Shown here in pieces: positions 23,134-35,094 of a DNA stretch of 64,000 bases (position 1 is its first letter; each line of letters opens with the position of its first letter). Under the pieces are notes generated by a model. It made no database searches. It had not been told where the DNA came from and saw nothing but the letters and a program-made list of their open reading frames with translations. Origin of the DNA: Bryoerythrophyllum caledonicum (taxonomy: Eukaryota > Streptophyta > Bryopsida > Pottiales > Pottiaceae). The stretch lies in the NCBI GenBank assembly GCA_963971425.1, contig OZ020526.1:6041976-6105975 (forward strand), given 5' to 3'. The translations under genes were made by a program, and so were the position numbers.

Positions 23134-23337
23134 TGTTGAGATAACCAATCCTAGGATTACACCTGGGTTTTTCCGCCTAGTTAACTCGTAGTTAAGTTAA
23201 CTCGTAGTTAAGTCTTGGCAACTTCTTCTTCTACTTTTAGCAAGTATCACACCAGACCAATATATAAACAATCTCCTATCTCTGGTAGGAACACTTCTTC
23301 TACTTCTCTTTCATCTCGCTTGCTCTTCATCACAACA
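23134..23337 (+). repeat. Copia-2 3' LTR
   Basis: About 204 bp, TG...CA bounded, followed directly by the CCTTT target duplication and by family Z sequence (AACGACGAGAGGCCTTGC). Confidence 0.88.
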
Positions 23338-23342
23338 CCTTT

Positions 23343-23640
23343 AACGACGAGAGGCCTTGCAAGGGCGCCTGGAAAATCTACGAATGAAGTAGACGAGTCA
23401 AGAAATAGTGAACAATATCATTTCGCTGCTGACTTTTTCCACAAAATTTTTGATAATGTCTCAATTGATTGAAGATTGTGAAGATGGGTTAGATGGAGGA
23501 ATGCAAAGTGCGTCGCCACTCCAACTAGTGCAAATCAATCCAACGGTTCAGTCAGAGGTGGCTTCCTAAAAACTGGTCTCATCGACCACTTTTTGGTCCG
23601 TTCCTCAATAAAGAGTTAAATGAAGCGCATATTCATACAC
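23343..23640. repeat. Repeat family Z, copy 2
   Basis: Matches 2905-3235 from AACGACGAG through CTCCAACTAGTGCAAATCAA and GGCTTCCTAAAAACTGGTCT. It starts immediately after the Copia-2 target duplication. Non-coding. Confidence 0.7.
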
Positions 23641-23936
23641 TGGAGTGATATTGAAAGAGACTATCACCAACATGCACTAGTGTAGAAGATGATTGGATCA
23701 TGCAATTGTCTCAATGTTGATTTATGGAGGATCATGGTGTTTAAAAAAAAGTTCAAGTTCGTGACATCTACTTAGGATTTACCACCGTACATCATGCACC
23801 GATGAGAAATTTATTTAATCCCTGAATGATAAATGTCCTGATGAGGGCTTTTGCAAATCTTGGGAACGTTCCCATGTTGCAATGTATATTTGCAATTCTT
23901 GAAATTTTATGCAAAGTTACAAGAAGACAAGAGGTA

Positions 23937-25219
23937 CAATCACGTCTAAAAAGTTTCCACACCCTGAGTTGAAACTGAAGCGTTTATTCTTCCACCATTT
24001 GAAATCTCAAATGTAACAAACAACGCTCGAGACTCACACACATATGGAGGAAAGTTTCCTCAACTCTACTACCACTTTGTATGACCTCCGCTAGCGTTGA
24101 TTACAGCTTGAATTCTACGAGGCATTGAATCTATCAAATCGTGAATAGTGCCCTGATCAATCCCCTCCCATTCTTCTTGTGCGGCCACAAACAACTCAGA
24201 AGCGCTATGTGGACAATGTTCTTGCTCCAAGAAACGTTTTCTAGGTTGCCGTTTCAACAACAACCACAAATTCTCAATTGGGTTGAGATCTGGTGAGTTG
24301 GGTGGCCAAGGGAGTTCCACATAGCCACAATCCTCTAGAAGTTTCTTGTTTTGAGGACCGCGATGCCATGTTGCTCCATCCCCTGCAAGGTAGATATGAT
24401 TAGGGTTATCACATAGACTCCAAGTGAAAGGTATACATGAGGTTCATGGATTTCACTTGTAAATTGGGAAGCATTGAGGCCCAATCTATCGCGAGGACTT
24501 CTACGCTCAATCTCAATCCTCTTTGTCACCAAAAGCAACCCCGTACGAATCCCTTTTGTTATGCATGCAAAAACCCCAACATTGGCCCTCCCAAACTTAA
24601 AACTTGGCTTCAAATTCTTCTCGCACTACTCCTCTCCAAGTCTCACATGCACTTTCTTCCCAGCTAGGTAAGGATCATACTCAATTGTTGCTTCGTCAAT
24701 GAACACCATTTGTCCCCACTGCTACAAATCCCATTGGCATCGCCATGTGCAAACTCTTTGTGCCTTTGCTTCTGTCCAAGTCTCCAAAATGGCTTCTTCC
24801 TTGGAATCTTGAGACAAAAAGCCGGACTCAGTAAGGATTTTGTCAACACTCAAACGACAGAGCCCAACATCAGCAATATTTGTGATCTATTAAAGACTCA
24901 ACCTTGGATTCTTGTCCACTACTTCCAAAACCCTCTTTCTCTTTGCTTTGTGAGTTTTGAGGGGCGTCCAAACTGTAGAGCATCCTTGACGTCACCCGGC
25001 GCTCATCACCTCTCTTTACTACATCTCTTATTCGTGACGTTGACAACCCTAATTTGAAAGCAATCTTTCCGTAACACCAACCTATATGTTTGGGAAGGGT
25101 GTAAATCTTTGAATTCAACGTCTCCTCACGTTTCCTCCGATCCTGTTTTGTGGCTGCCACCTCTCCCTATCTCAGTGCAACCCGAAACTCATAGAGGGTG
25201 GGAAGACTTTACACGACTG
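23937..25219 (-). mobile_element. Tc1-type DNA transposon (1.28 kb) with TA target duplication
   Basis: Imperfect terminal inverted repeats start CAATCACGTCTAAAAAGTTT (left) and, on the complement of the right end, CAGTCGTGTAAAGTCTTCCC; both go on through a CACCCT-like block and AGTTGAAA / AGTTTCG. A TA dinucleotide flanks each end (23935-23936 and 25220-25221). The interior encodes a decayed Tc1 transposase on the minus strand. Size, ends and target site match the Tc1/mariner superfamily. Confidence 0.88.
24069..25160 (-). pseudogene. Tc1-family transposase, DD34E, degraded
   Basis: The N-terminal helix-turn-helix is visible (GWCYGKIAFKLGLSTSRIRD, complement of about 25080-25000). The first catalytic Asp lies in VFIDEATIEYDPYLAGKK (about 24710-24650), the second in YLAGDGATWHRGPQNKK (about 24390-24340), and the Glu in SPDLNPIENLW (about 24290-24260). 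I count 34 residues between the second Asp and the Glu, so it is a DD34E enzyme. It would cut and paste the element at TA sites. A TAG near 24615, a stop before QWGQMVF (about 24718) and at least two frameshifts show that it is dead. DD34E Tc1 enzymes are typical of animals and fungi; plant mariner-like enzymes are usually DD39D. Confidence 0.85.
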
Positions 25220-25309
25220 TACATGAGAAGATTTTTATTCTCATCAAACCTCTACTAGAAAAAAGTTATGCCATCTTAAGGAAAAACTTCTCGAATGCTG
25301 TCACATTGC

Positions 25310-26045
25310 GCAACTCCAGAAACTATCAGTAGGACACTCTTTTAAACGTGAGATTTTCAATACTAGCAAATAATAGTAATTCCTATCATATTGTGATAAA
25401 GCAGTTTTTGTCTTTAGTGGAAAAATGCATGTTATCCCAAGTCAATCATTTTCACACATTGTGACACATTGTCCGGCTTGGTACCAAAAAAACTTTTTTT
25501 CCACATATAACTTAGATATTTTGTTTCTTTTTACTTTTAATTTTTTCTTCTACATGATGTAGTGGAAACATACTTATTGACCGTTTGAATTCTCATTCCA
25601 AAGTATATCAAGTCCACAAAAATATAGAACATGAATTGGAAAATTTTGAACCTCCACTCCTTGCACAATTTTTTGAATATGCTACACTATTTTTCTGCCT
25701 CTAAGACTTGGTTTACAAGGGACCTAATATCATGCTTTACATGATGGCAATGAATTAGACCTTGTGTAGTGCAAAACATTTGACACCAAGTAAAGTCAAA
25801 GTCTCTTTGATCCACTTATTGCAGAGAAAAAATGAATTGTTTCTTTACTTCAAACACTATAATAATCTTTCAATCCATGCGGTCAAAGTTTATGAAAATT
25901 TGTGAGTAAGTTACTTAAAAAGTCTTAATTGAGATCCAATGGTTAAAATTTGAAATAAAATTTCTTATTTCCTTCCTTACTCATTGCACTAGAATTGAAA
26001 TAGTCAAAGAAATTTAGAGATTAAGTGGAGATTGCCAACTAGAGA
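25310..26045 (+). repeat. Repeat family A, plus-strand copy
   Basis: Matches the complement of 26480-27130 and parts of 11930-12190 / 17440-17830. Shared phrases: AGGACACTCTTTTAAACGTG, TTTTGTCTTTAGTG, TTTCACACATTGT, GGTACCAAAAAAAC, TGCTACACTATTTTTCTGCC, TCTTAATTGAGATCC. Non-coding. Confidence 0.75.
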
Positions 26046-26479
26046 TTGGCTTGTTGGGACATGGGGATCCACTAGTATATCAGACTTAGTATATTGACCC
26101 GTTGTCTACAACTGGTAATGTAAGTTTTAGTAAGGTAATTAAATTATAAAAGTAAAGTTCATGTCCCAGGTTAACCCCAAAAGGCCCAAAAACGCCATAT
26201 TTATTAAATTGGGAGATTCCCAGGACTTTGAAAGGTATGAATGGTTTTCCCAAAAGTAATTGTTTGCGCACTTTCAAGTTGACTCAAGTTGAATATGTAC
26301 TTCAATTTCTTTGACTTCCATGTAATTTCAAAGATAATTCTAGATACTCAACAAATTGCATTGTGCAAATTCACTAAACATTTGCATGTTTAGGTCAACT
26401 CAAGCTTCAAATATTATTTTCGGAGGATCCGAATCTCCTAATTTAATGAATATGGTGTCCAAGGCATTTTCACATCAAA

Positions 26480-27400
26480 ATCACTCCAAACTACTCATTC
26501 TAGTGCGCATCGAATCGTAGGATCTCAATTAAGACTTATTAAGTAATGTCCTCAGAAATGTCATAAACTTTGACTGCACGGATTGAAAGATTATTACAGT
26601 GTTTGAAGTAGAGAAATCGTTCATTTTCTTCCCTAGGTTGAGTGGATCAGCAGACTGTGACTTCACTTGGTATCAAGTATTTGCATTATACAAGGTCTAA
26701 ATTCATTACCATCATGTTAAGCATGATGTTAGTTCCTTATACACCATTTTTTAGAGGTAGAGAAGGGGTGTAGCATATTCAAAACAAGTGTACAAGGAGT
26801 GTAAATTCAAAAATTGTCAATTCATGTTCAATATTTTTGTGAACTTAATATGTTTTAGATTGATATTCCAAATATTCAATAGGAAGGTTTACACCACATA
26901 TTTTTATGGGAAAAAAAAGAGTAGAAAATATGAAGATCTCTAAGTTTAATGTGGAAAAGTAGAAGTTCTTTTTGTACCTTGCCCGGCAATGTGTGACAAT
27001 GTGTAAAAAATGTTTGGCTTCGGTAAATATGCTATTTTTCATTAAAGACAAGAATTTTTTTTGACAATATGAAGGGAAATCATATTTTCTACACATTGAA
27101 AATCTCACATTCAATAAAGTGTCCTAGCAAAAGTTTTGGAGGTGCTCGACGTGCCCTCTCTTCCCACTTGAAATTCAAAACTCTATAAATTTTTCATCAA
27201 ATGTCGAATTTAGGAAAAAAATGTTCTCCCACTAAAGTCTTAGTAATGCCCTTCTACAGTAAAAATTCCAAAGAGGAATGTTAGAAATTGACACGATAAG
27301 AACCTGACTAAACCTTCAAAATGCCACTTTATGACACTTGGTCCTTTAGAGGTTAAATTTGCATCCTCGTCCTCGGAAATATCTCCTTGTTATCTTTTAG
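26480..27400 (-). repeat. Repeat family A, minus-strand copy
   Basis: Reverse-complement partner of 25310-26045, about 450 bp away, so the two can fold into a large imperfect hairpin. It extends further right than its partner (to GAGGTTAAATTTGCATCC near 27360), where it matches 11690-11930. Confidence 0.75.
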
Positions 27401-28542
27401 TTAAGTAGCAAGTATCACCATGGTATCAGTGATATCCATAGCACCCTTATTATATAGAGAGAGATAGAGAGATGAATTTTTGTGCGTGGAGTCAAATTAC
27501 CTATTTTTAGAAATATTTGATCTTTGAATTCAATACTATTCATTTTACACTATTACTTTGATATTTGATATCTTTATAAGAAGACCTTACTTGTTAAAAT
27601 AATGATATATCTTAATACGCGTTGACATAAAAATTTTACTTCTCTATTTTTGTTCATTGAAGGAGACTTGTTTTTGGCGTTGTTGCGGATTTTTGTAGTG
27701 CGTTGCTTTCTCAATCACTCAAACTCTTGACCTGACAAACCTTGTGTTGAAAGTGACACTGAAACGTGAGTTGAGAGTTGCGCAAGTGCGTACTTAAGTT
27801 ATGAGTATAATGTGTGCGAATATATACAAATGTTGTCCATATTAACAGACTAGATGAATGAAGAAGTAGGATGAGTGTACAGTGGTAATGTAGAGAGACA
27901 AGAGCGGACTATATCTTCAACACCCTCCATCGCTCTTGACGAGGTCCAGTTTTGTGAGGGACTACAAGTCCAAAGGCAATGGCAAGGGTTTGGAGACATG
28001 CTTCAGAGATCATCTCGCAATAGAAGGAGCAAATTGAGCAACTCTTTGTGATGAGTGACGTGTGTGTTGCCAAAGAAGGTACTTGAGGGAGTTACTTACT
28101 GATATGAGATTAGAGTGTGCCAAATGGAGATCTTCTTAGTTTGTTGTTGATTGATGGTTGTTGTGGTGCAGAGAACCATTGATGTCATGGTTGATGCATA
28201 GTTCTTCTAGTTGTTGTCATCAATTCGAGGGGAGGAGTTGGAAGAAGTGATAGTGGCCGCAAGGTCAGCAAGGGTTGAGTCGGGTGTGAGAAGCGAGGTT
28301 GCCGAAGGTTCGGCGGAGTACTGGTGGAGACAATACTTGTTGATCCAAGACTGGTGGGATAACCAACACAATGAATTGAGTCCTCGCTCTCTTGACTTTA
28401 AGCACTGGATGATGCATCAAGCATTGTAGATTCATAGTAGAGGTATGCCTGCATGGGTGAAGTCCAAATTTCTAGGTTGTGGTAGTAGTGACACCGGCAT
28501 TAGTTTTGTTGGTGACAAATTTGATATGTGCCAAGGGCTTCG

Positions 28543-30990
28543 TTAGGTAGTCCCCTTCCTGTGTTTTTGTAGGTTAGACATTACTTGCACATGGCTGTTT
28601 TTAGCTGATTCATGTATTAAGTGGTGTTGGATGCCAATATGCTTCGTGCGGAAGTGCATTACTTGATTGTCAGTGAGTCTAATACTAGATTGATTATTTG
28701 TGAAGATAGGATTGGAAGTTGTAATGTTGATACCAATTTCTTGCAATAATCTGCGGAAGTATATTATATCCCTAGCGGCATCTGTTAAGAGGTGTTATTC
28801 AGCTTCTGTGCTGGAGAGACTATTGGTTGGATGTAGTTTGCTCGTCCAATTATTTGGTGCACTTCCGAGCTTGTGGGATATGCCTGACGTTGAGCGACGA
28901 GAGTCTAGAACTTAGCCCCAATTGGCGTATGTTGAAATGTGTGATAGTTTGTGGAGTTGTTTGAAGGAAAAAGAAGTCCATATTTGATTGTTTCCTTCAG
29001 ATATTGCAGTATACGTTTGGCTACTTGAAGGTGTGTTTACTCGAGTGAAGCCATATAACGAGCTACACTGCTAACAACATAACACATATCGGGACGAAAA
29101 TTTGTCATGTGTATATTAAGCTGCCGACAAGAGACTTGTATGTCTCAAGGTCTACTTTGGCGGTGCCCATATCTTTTTGTAGATGTAGATGAGGATCCAT
29201 GGACAAAAATCTAGAGTTGCAGTTTGATAGCCCAAACTTCACCAAAAGTTTTTTAATATAATTGGATTATATAAGTAAAATTCCAAGTCTCTTTAGCCGT
29301 TGTATTTCTGCTCCTAAGTATATAGCAGCCTTGCCAAGATTAGTCATAAAAATTTCAATGTTCAAGGCAGCAGTTGCCTTGCAATTCGTTTGTGATCATC
29401 ACCTGTAACTAACGTGTTGTCCACATATAAAAGAAGAAACGTACGTTTGCCATCTTTGGTTGAATAGTAAAGGTTTGGATCAAATTTGCTTCTAGTTAAG
29501 CCCTGAGATTGAAGGTATGAGTCAATACACAAATACCATGCGCTTGGGGCTTGTTTTAATCCATAGAGAGTGCATTTGAGTCGACATGTTTTAAGTGGAT
29601 TTCTTGCATGTGGAAAATCTTCCGGGATTTCCATTATAAGATCTTCTTTTGTAGAGCCATTCAAAAAGGCGGTCAAAATGTCAAGCTGGTGGAGTGGCCT
29701 GTCATTTTCAACTGCTAGTGCTAGAACAGAATTTGGATTGTAGACCATCGTACTACGGGGGCAAACACATCTTGATAGTCTACTCCCTCTTTTGCTGAAA
29801 GCCTCGGGCCACAATTTGTGCTTTGAGTTTCTTGTTATCTTCCAATTTCTATTCAATAATATGGAATTTATCTCGATTATATGGCATTGCGCCAACCTTG
29901 GTGTTGTATGGCTTCTCCGTATAAGAGTGGGTTACCTGTCTGTTTTGCACTTAACATCCAAGAATTGTGATATTTGGTGGATGTTTGCTTGGATCGGATC
30001 AGGTAACTAGTGCTTAGTTGCGGCCCTTGTGTTAGTCGAGCTGCAACCATTGAGATCTCTTGTGGCTGCCTTGTAGCTGGCGGAGGTTCTTGAGTTTAAG
30101 CAACTTATTGGGGCCTACCAGTGTCGAAGTCACTGGAGATTGACTTGTGACTACTAGAGCTAGCTATAATTGGCTGACTGTGTGCGTTTTCTCCTACAGT
30201 GGGTAAGTCATGGGACGGAGGAAGCTGGGCTGTCGGCCCGTCGCTGCACGTCGATGCAAATTTATACATGTTTCTAATTCTATGAGGCTACGTAGAGAAT
30301 TGGGTTTTGGGCCATCATGAAGGAAGGTGTGTATACTAAACCTGGGTAAATCCTCATGACATGGTTGTTCAAAGTGTTGCAGTCTTATCTTGGTTTCGTC
30401 AAAACCACGTCTTGTGAGATCATGATTTTTTTATTGATGAGGTCATAAATTCTATAGGCCTTGGTCTCCTGATTGTAACCAACAAAAATTCCCTTCTTTG
30501 TTTTTCCAACCAACTTCTAATGAGTTTAGTTAGGGACATGTCAATAAGTAGTATAACCAAAAATCGTGAGGTTGGTTAGATCAAGTTGTTTACCTATATT
30601 GCTCGCCTTTGGAGGTATCTCGTAGTTTGTCCTTGTAGGGCTCCGGTTGATTAGGTATGTTGCCATGGATATAGCTTCAAGCCAAAGATATATTGGTAAA
30701 TTACAATCAGCTGCAATACATCGTGCCCGTTTTAGAAGAGTCATGTTTCTTCGTTCAGCAACTCCGTTTTGCTAAGGGGCTCGTGCTTGTGTTCCCTAGT
30801 AATGCCATGTCTTGAGCAATGTAAAATAAATTGACAAGAAAGATATACTCCACCACATTTTGAGCGTAAGAACCATATAGGATTATCAGTTTCAATTTCC
30901 AAATTTTGCTTTGAAGTCGCAAATTTGAGAAAATGTTTCGCTTTTGTACTTGAAAAAGAAGGTCCAACTCTTGTGTGAGTAGTCGTCAGT
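28543..30990 (-). pseudogene. Copia-3 integrase, RT and RNase H remnants
   Basis: Integrase: NGVAERRNMTLLKRARCIAA and LWLEAISMATYLINRSPTRT (about 30770-30600), with earlier pieces to about 31230. Reverse transcriptase: RPLHQLDILTAFLNGSTKED (about 29690), KCTLYGLKQAPSAWYLCIDS (about 29540) and FLLLYVDNTLVTGDD, where the YVDD box reads YVDN (about 29430-29400). RNase H end: TNNQSSIRLTDNQVMHFRTK and HIGIQHHLIHE (about 28700-28590). Numerous stops and shifts show long inactivity. Confidence 0.82.
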
Positions 30991-31535
30991 AAAAACTAGA
31001 ATATAACGAGATCCGCCTAATGACGTTTGTTGTAAAGGTCCAATTACATCGGTGTTGATGCGTTATTCAGGACGCTCCGATTTTGTTTCAAATTTCTTCA
31101 GGAATTGTTCACGGTGTTGCTTACCAGAGAGGTAACTGGCACATACTCTGTAATTTATGTCGACTAGTGGAAGACCTTGCACATGTTCTAATTTTGATAG
31201 GAAACTAAGCCCAGAGTAGCTTAAATGACCTAATCTACAATGCCAAGCCTCTTCAGTATCTATACAAGTTTAGTTGTCAAAGCTTCGGTGTCTAATTCTT
31301 TGAAGTAGTAGAGCCCGTTGGAAGAGTCCCTATTGCCCGTTGTGATGATCTTGTGATCTCGGAGAATCCAATAGTGACTATTGGTAAACATTACAACATA
31401 ACCAGAGTCAATGATGTCTCAACAGATAAGAGGTTTCTTTTCATACTTGGAACGTTGCAAATATTATCCAATTTTATTTTGCCGGCATTGGTGCAAAGTC
31501 TCGTGGTTCCTATCTATTTGACGAGGTGGGATTTC

Positions 31536-32560
31536 TCAATGTTTTAACATCATGATGATAACTAGAGGAACTTGGCGGGTAGTCAAGTTTCTCAATGTCT
31601 GATGATACATGAGAGGTTGCACTACTATCCATATACCATGGATTATAGTCCATCTAATAGTAGGAATCGTAATACTGGTCATAGTGGTGAGCCTCAAATA
31701 ATTCAGGTGAGTTTGCAAAATTATTACCTCTAGTCTGGTGTGGTTTTGCTTTGCAATTGCAGGCAATGTGTCCACGCTTTCCACATTGGTAGCATATGAT
31801 ATGTGGTCTATATACATTTGGAACAGTTGGTCACGACGATCTTGGCAGCAGTGGTGTCGGTACCCACCCGGTGGTAAAGGTGGTCTCCATAGGCAGTATG
31901 CACGTCCTCCACCATGATGCCCTCGTCCACGTGCCCAGGTGCTTCGTTCAAGACCTCTATTTGAGACTGCAGCTTGTTTTGTGAATGCTGCTGATAGGGC
32001 CTCCTTGTCTTTATGCGATTGATCAATGTGTTGCCTGCGATACTGTTCTACAAGAAGGTTTGATGTCAACTTCTCAAAGCTCATGTCCGAGTCAAGGTGG
32101 ATGAGAGTTTGTATTGTGCTTTCGAATCACCGAGGCAGCCCGTCGAGGACAAATTGATTGATGTGGTGATCAATGGTCTTCTCTCCCATGCTTGCAAGTA
32201 TGTTTCATAACTCTCTAGTCTTCTTGAGAAAATCTTCTATTGAACGTCCCTCGTTCAGTTTGAGTGTTTGCAATCGACCCATTCGTGTCAAAACTTAACA
32301 GCTGTTGCCAGATGAGAAAATATCTTGTAAGGCCTTCCATACTAGTGCACGGTCGATATAATCTGCCACAATATCCACTAGATTATCAGAAATTGATGGC
32401 AAGATTAATCGGCAGTCCATTGCCATTCTTTTTTGAAGTTGTGCTTCTGTCAGCTGCTCTACGTCAATGATGATTGGAAAGTCATCAGGTCTTTGTGGAG
32501 ATTCTGTAAGTGTCCATTGACTCTCTGCTTGTAAGATAGCACACATCTTTAAGCTCCAAA
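31536..32560 (-). pseudogene. Copia-3 gag, zinc knuckle and protease remnant
   Basis: Gag segments include QKRMAMDCRLILPSISDNLV and ALVWKALQDIFSSGNSC (about 32430-32300) and then MSFEKLTSNLLVEQYRRQHI (about 32084). A CCHC knuckle CYQCGKRGHIACNCKAK is the complement of about 31800-31745. The protease motif WYMDSSATSHVSSDIEKL is the complement of about 31636-31585; DSSAT replaces DSGAT. Three frames are used, so several shifts are present. Confidence 0.82.
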
Positions 32561-33127
32561 CATAATAATTTTCTAGACCTTTAAGTTAATCACCCTCTCG
32601 TACTATGGTGTTCTTTATCATTTTGTTTGATCTATGATGTGTTTTTAAGAATTCGACAGCAGCGCTTGTCAAGGATTTGATCATCTAAGTGGACTATTTA
32701 TCTTATCAGAATCACTTGATTTGGCGGTAGTGCCTGTCTAGTGATCTGGCCGTCTTTACGTCCTACTCTCTCACACCGAGTTTCCTAGATATGGTGGTAG
32801 TGCCTGTCGAGTGATTGTGGTTCTCGATAACCTCATCTCCACTGCCTCCTCTATCTACCGATATGTTCCTTGTCTCTTTTCTATGCTCTTGTTGCTATCG
32901 TAAGGATCGCTACTGTAAGTCACTAACGCTCTGATACCATGTTGAAATGACAATGAAACGTGAGTTGAGAGTTGATGATGTTTGATGATGGGCACGACTT
33001 CAAGTCTTCAACATCTTCACCATGTTTGATGATGAGCACCACTTCAAGTCCAAGGCTGACGTTTGAGCATCTAAGATGCTCCCGCAGCAGGCAGGAACCA
33101 TCCGCAAGGGCGCCCATCTTGCAAGGT

Positions 33128-33195
33128 TGTAGAGGTTATTGAGAGGTCTTGGAGGTCTTCACGGTCTTCACGGTCTTGGAGGTCTTCAAAAAATC
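33128..33195. repeat. Short GGTCTTCACGGTCTTGGA repeat
   Basis: Four to five copies of an 9-12-bp word (GGTCTTGGA / GGTCTTCAC) in tandem just outside Copia-3. Confidence 0.7.
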
Positions 33196-33289
33196 TTCTT
33201 TAGTATTTTGTAGCGCATACCTTTTAAGAAGAAGAAGAACTACGGTCTCCAAAGGAGATGAATGTTAATATAGTGTTTGTTCATTCTCT

Positions 33290-33590
33290 TCACTAAGCAT
33301 ATGGCCACGGGACATAGGCTAGTGTCATATAACTACTTCCCCCTCTCGAGGGTAAACACTTTTCTACACTAAGTGCTTCCCTACACTAATTGCCTTAGAG
33401 ACAACCGACATGTCATCTCCCCCAAGGGCTTTGTGGGTCCCGATACAACAAGGCCTTGGAACCCCCCACCATAATTGGGTGGACTAACGGTGGTAGGCAC
33501 CATGCCAACATTAGGATTTGAACTCACAACCACCTCACCGGTGTGCCATGATCCAAACCACTACACCAAGGCCGTGGTGCTTCATACCTT
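33290..33590 (-). mobile_element. tRNA-derived SINE (SINE-1)
   Basis: On the minus strand it begins CCTTGGTGTAGTGGTTTGG, an A-box (TGGTGTAGTGGTT) at about 33569-33557. A B-box GTGAGTTCAAATCC is the complement of 33514-33527, about 35 bp further on. A non-tRNA body of about 170 bp follows and ends in a tail with CCTCGAGAGGGGGAAGTAGT and GAACAAACAC. That 3' tail recurs at 52358-52440. The anticodon region does not fold like a true tRNA, so I call a SINE and not a tRNA gene. Confidence 0.75.
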
Positions 33591-33594
33591 TTCA

Positions 33595-34300
33595 ATTTAG
33601 TTGACCTTTCAAGTTCCTTAATTTTTCCACACCAAAGTACAGTCTTCAAAATTGTTGATTTATGTGTTAAAGAGTGGAAAAGGAAAGGACTTTTACTCCC
33701 AAATTGAATCACAGTGATCTTCATTACAACTAATAAAGTAACATGCTCACAAAATTCCATAAACTTTCATCGTACGGATTGTAAGATAGTAGTGTTTTTC
33801 TTCCTTGAGTTGAGAAGGTCAATAGACTTTGACTTCATTTGATTTCAAACTTTCGCACTACATATGGTCTAAACTTTACGATACCATGATAAATATGATA
33901 TTAGTTTCTTGTATATCAATTTTTAAAGGTAGAAAAGGGATGTAGCATATTCAAAAAATATTGTGCAAGGAGTGTAGGTCCAAAATTGCCAATACACATC
34001 ATATTTATTTTGGTGAGCTTATTACGTTTTAGATTGAGAATCCTAATGGTCTACAAAGAAGGTTTACGCCACACCTTGTAGTAGAAATTAGAAAAAATTT
34101 AAAATTTCAGATTTCTAATTTTTATGTGGAAAGGAGGAAGTTTTTTTGGTACCTTGCTCAACAATGATTGTGTGTGAAAATGTTTGACTTGGGTTTAAAT
34201 GCTCTTTTGCACTAAAGACAAGATTATATTTTGACAATATCTTGGAGAATATTATTATTTATTTGTATGAAAAAATTCAATGTCATTAGAAGCAATTAGC
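33595..34300 (-). repeat. Repeat family A, minus-strand copy
   Basis: Shares TTCATCGTACGGATTGTAAG, CAAGGAGTGTAGGTCCAAAA, TTACGTTTTAGATTGAGAAT and GGTTTACGCCACACCTTG with other family A copies in the same order as 26560-27060. Non-coding. Confidence 0.7.
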
Positions 34301-34627
34301 AAAAATCTAGAGTTTGCCTAGAGTCGTCAATTTTGCACTTCAAAGAGTATAATTTTTTTTCAGAGGTCCGATGTGAGAAAAAACTATTGCCTTGACGTTA
34401 CTACTATGTTGCACCTTTGTAAAATGTTTCAAAATTCATTATCAAAATTGAGACCATAGGAACTTGCTTGAACTAGAGAATCCTAAAAGTAAAATCTCAA
34501 GAAATCTCTTTTACTTTTTGCTATTGAAAGCCTCTATAATTTTATTTTAGTAATAAAAATCCTTTTATTTTATTAGTTATAACAAACATATAAAACTCTT
34601 TTACTTCAACCAAAGTAAAAGTCCCTC

Positions 34628-34886
34628 TATATAAGGCCCCTTGAACCCAAGAACAATTCACTTGTATACAACAAAGATATATTTGAAATACAAGTCAAAT
34701 ATGTTCCGCCCTCCAAAGGGTGAACATAACTCGGACCACGCCAATGATGAAACTCATCCACCGACCTCATCCATCGCCACGTCCTCACGCGGAGACACGT
34801 GGCTGAACAGGAACGCAGCCGCTTGGCCAGAGTACAAACCCGTCACAATCCCAACAAACTCGACCATCCACATACGTCGTAGATGA
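34628..34886 (+). promoter_or_regulatory. TATA box with short downstream ORF
   Basis: TATATAAG at 34628-34635 in the context CCCTCTATATAAGGCCCC. A 61-codon ORF follows from the ATG at 34701 (MFRPPKGEHNSDHANDETHP) to 34886. The arrangement resembles an LTR promoter, but no partner LTR was found. I do not recognise the ORF. Confidence 0.35.
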
Positions 34887-35086
34887 TTCCACTCGTATCT
34901 ACACTCTCCGTTTTCAGTGCAGTAACGGAGATGTAGTAAGGATTAAACTCCAAAACCCACACTGATCCCGGAACCGTAGACTTCGGACCTATTACTGTTC
35001 TCTCCTCTTACATGGTTAGTGGTTTTCGGTGACGTGACAGATTTGCGTCTTCTTCTTCCTCGAGGAGACGCGGCTTTCTGTGACTG

Positions 35087-35094
35087 TATAAATA
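35087..35094 (+). promoter_or_regulatory. TATA box upstream of the 6-kb array
   Basis: TATAAATA in the context TGACTGTATAAATACTCGGG. The GC-rich leader that follows at about 35115 (GTGACGGCTTGCAGACGAGG) and the lack of any other promoter at the edge make this the likely start of a transcript through the array. Confidence 0.55.

Larger units (their letters stand above)
20814..23337 (+). mobile_element. Copia-2, internally deleted LTR retrotransposon with target duplication
   Basis: Direct LTRs at 20814-21010 and 23134-23337 begin TGTTGAGATA and end CACAACA (5' copy CACAATA). A 5-bp target duplication CCTTT flanks the element (20809-20813 and 23338-23342). A primer-site-like TTATCAGCACGAGC follows the 5' LTR and GAAGAGGAG precedes the 3' LTR. 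The 3' LTR has a TATA-like ATATATAAAC at about 23262. The body is only 2.1 kb because most of integrase and reverse transcriptase is missing. It inserted into repeat family Z. Confidence 0.92.
27745..33013 (-). mobile_element. Copia-3, decayed Ty1/copia retrotransposon
   Basis: Read on the minus strand. The LTR at 27745-27922 is the 3' LTR (TGTTGAAGATATAG...CTTTCAACA). At the other end, 32940-33013 is a shortened LTR that shares GAAACGTGAGTTGAGAGTTG and both termini. A primer-binding site complementary to initiator tRNA-Met, TGGTATCAGAGC, is the complement of 32930-32941, right next to it. A purine tract (GATGGAGGG) precedes the 3' LTR. Gag, protease, integrase, RT and RNase H remnants follow in copia order. 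No matching target duplication was found. Confidence 0.88.

Noticed and set aside
33510..33575. Functional tRNA gene
   Set aside because: A- and B-boxes are present, but arms do not pair as a tRNA and the sequence continues into a SINE body.
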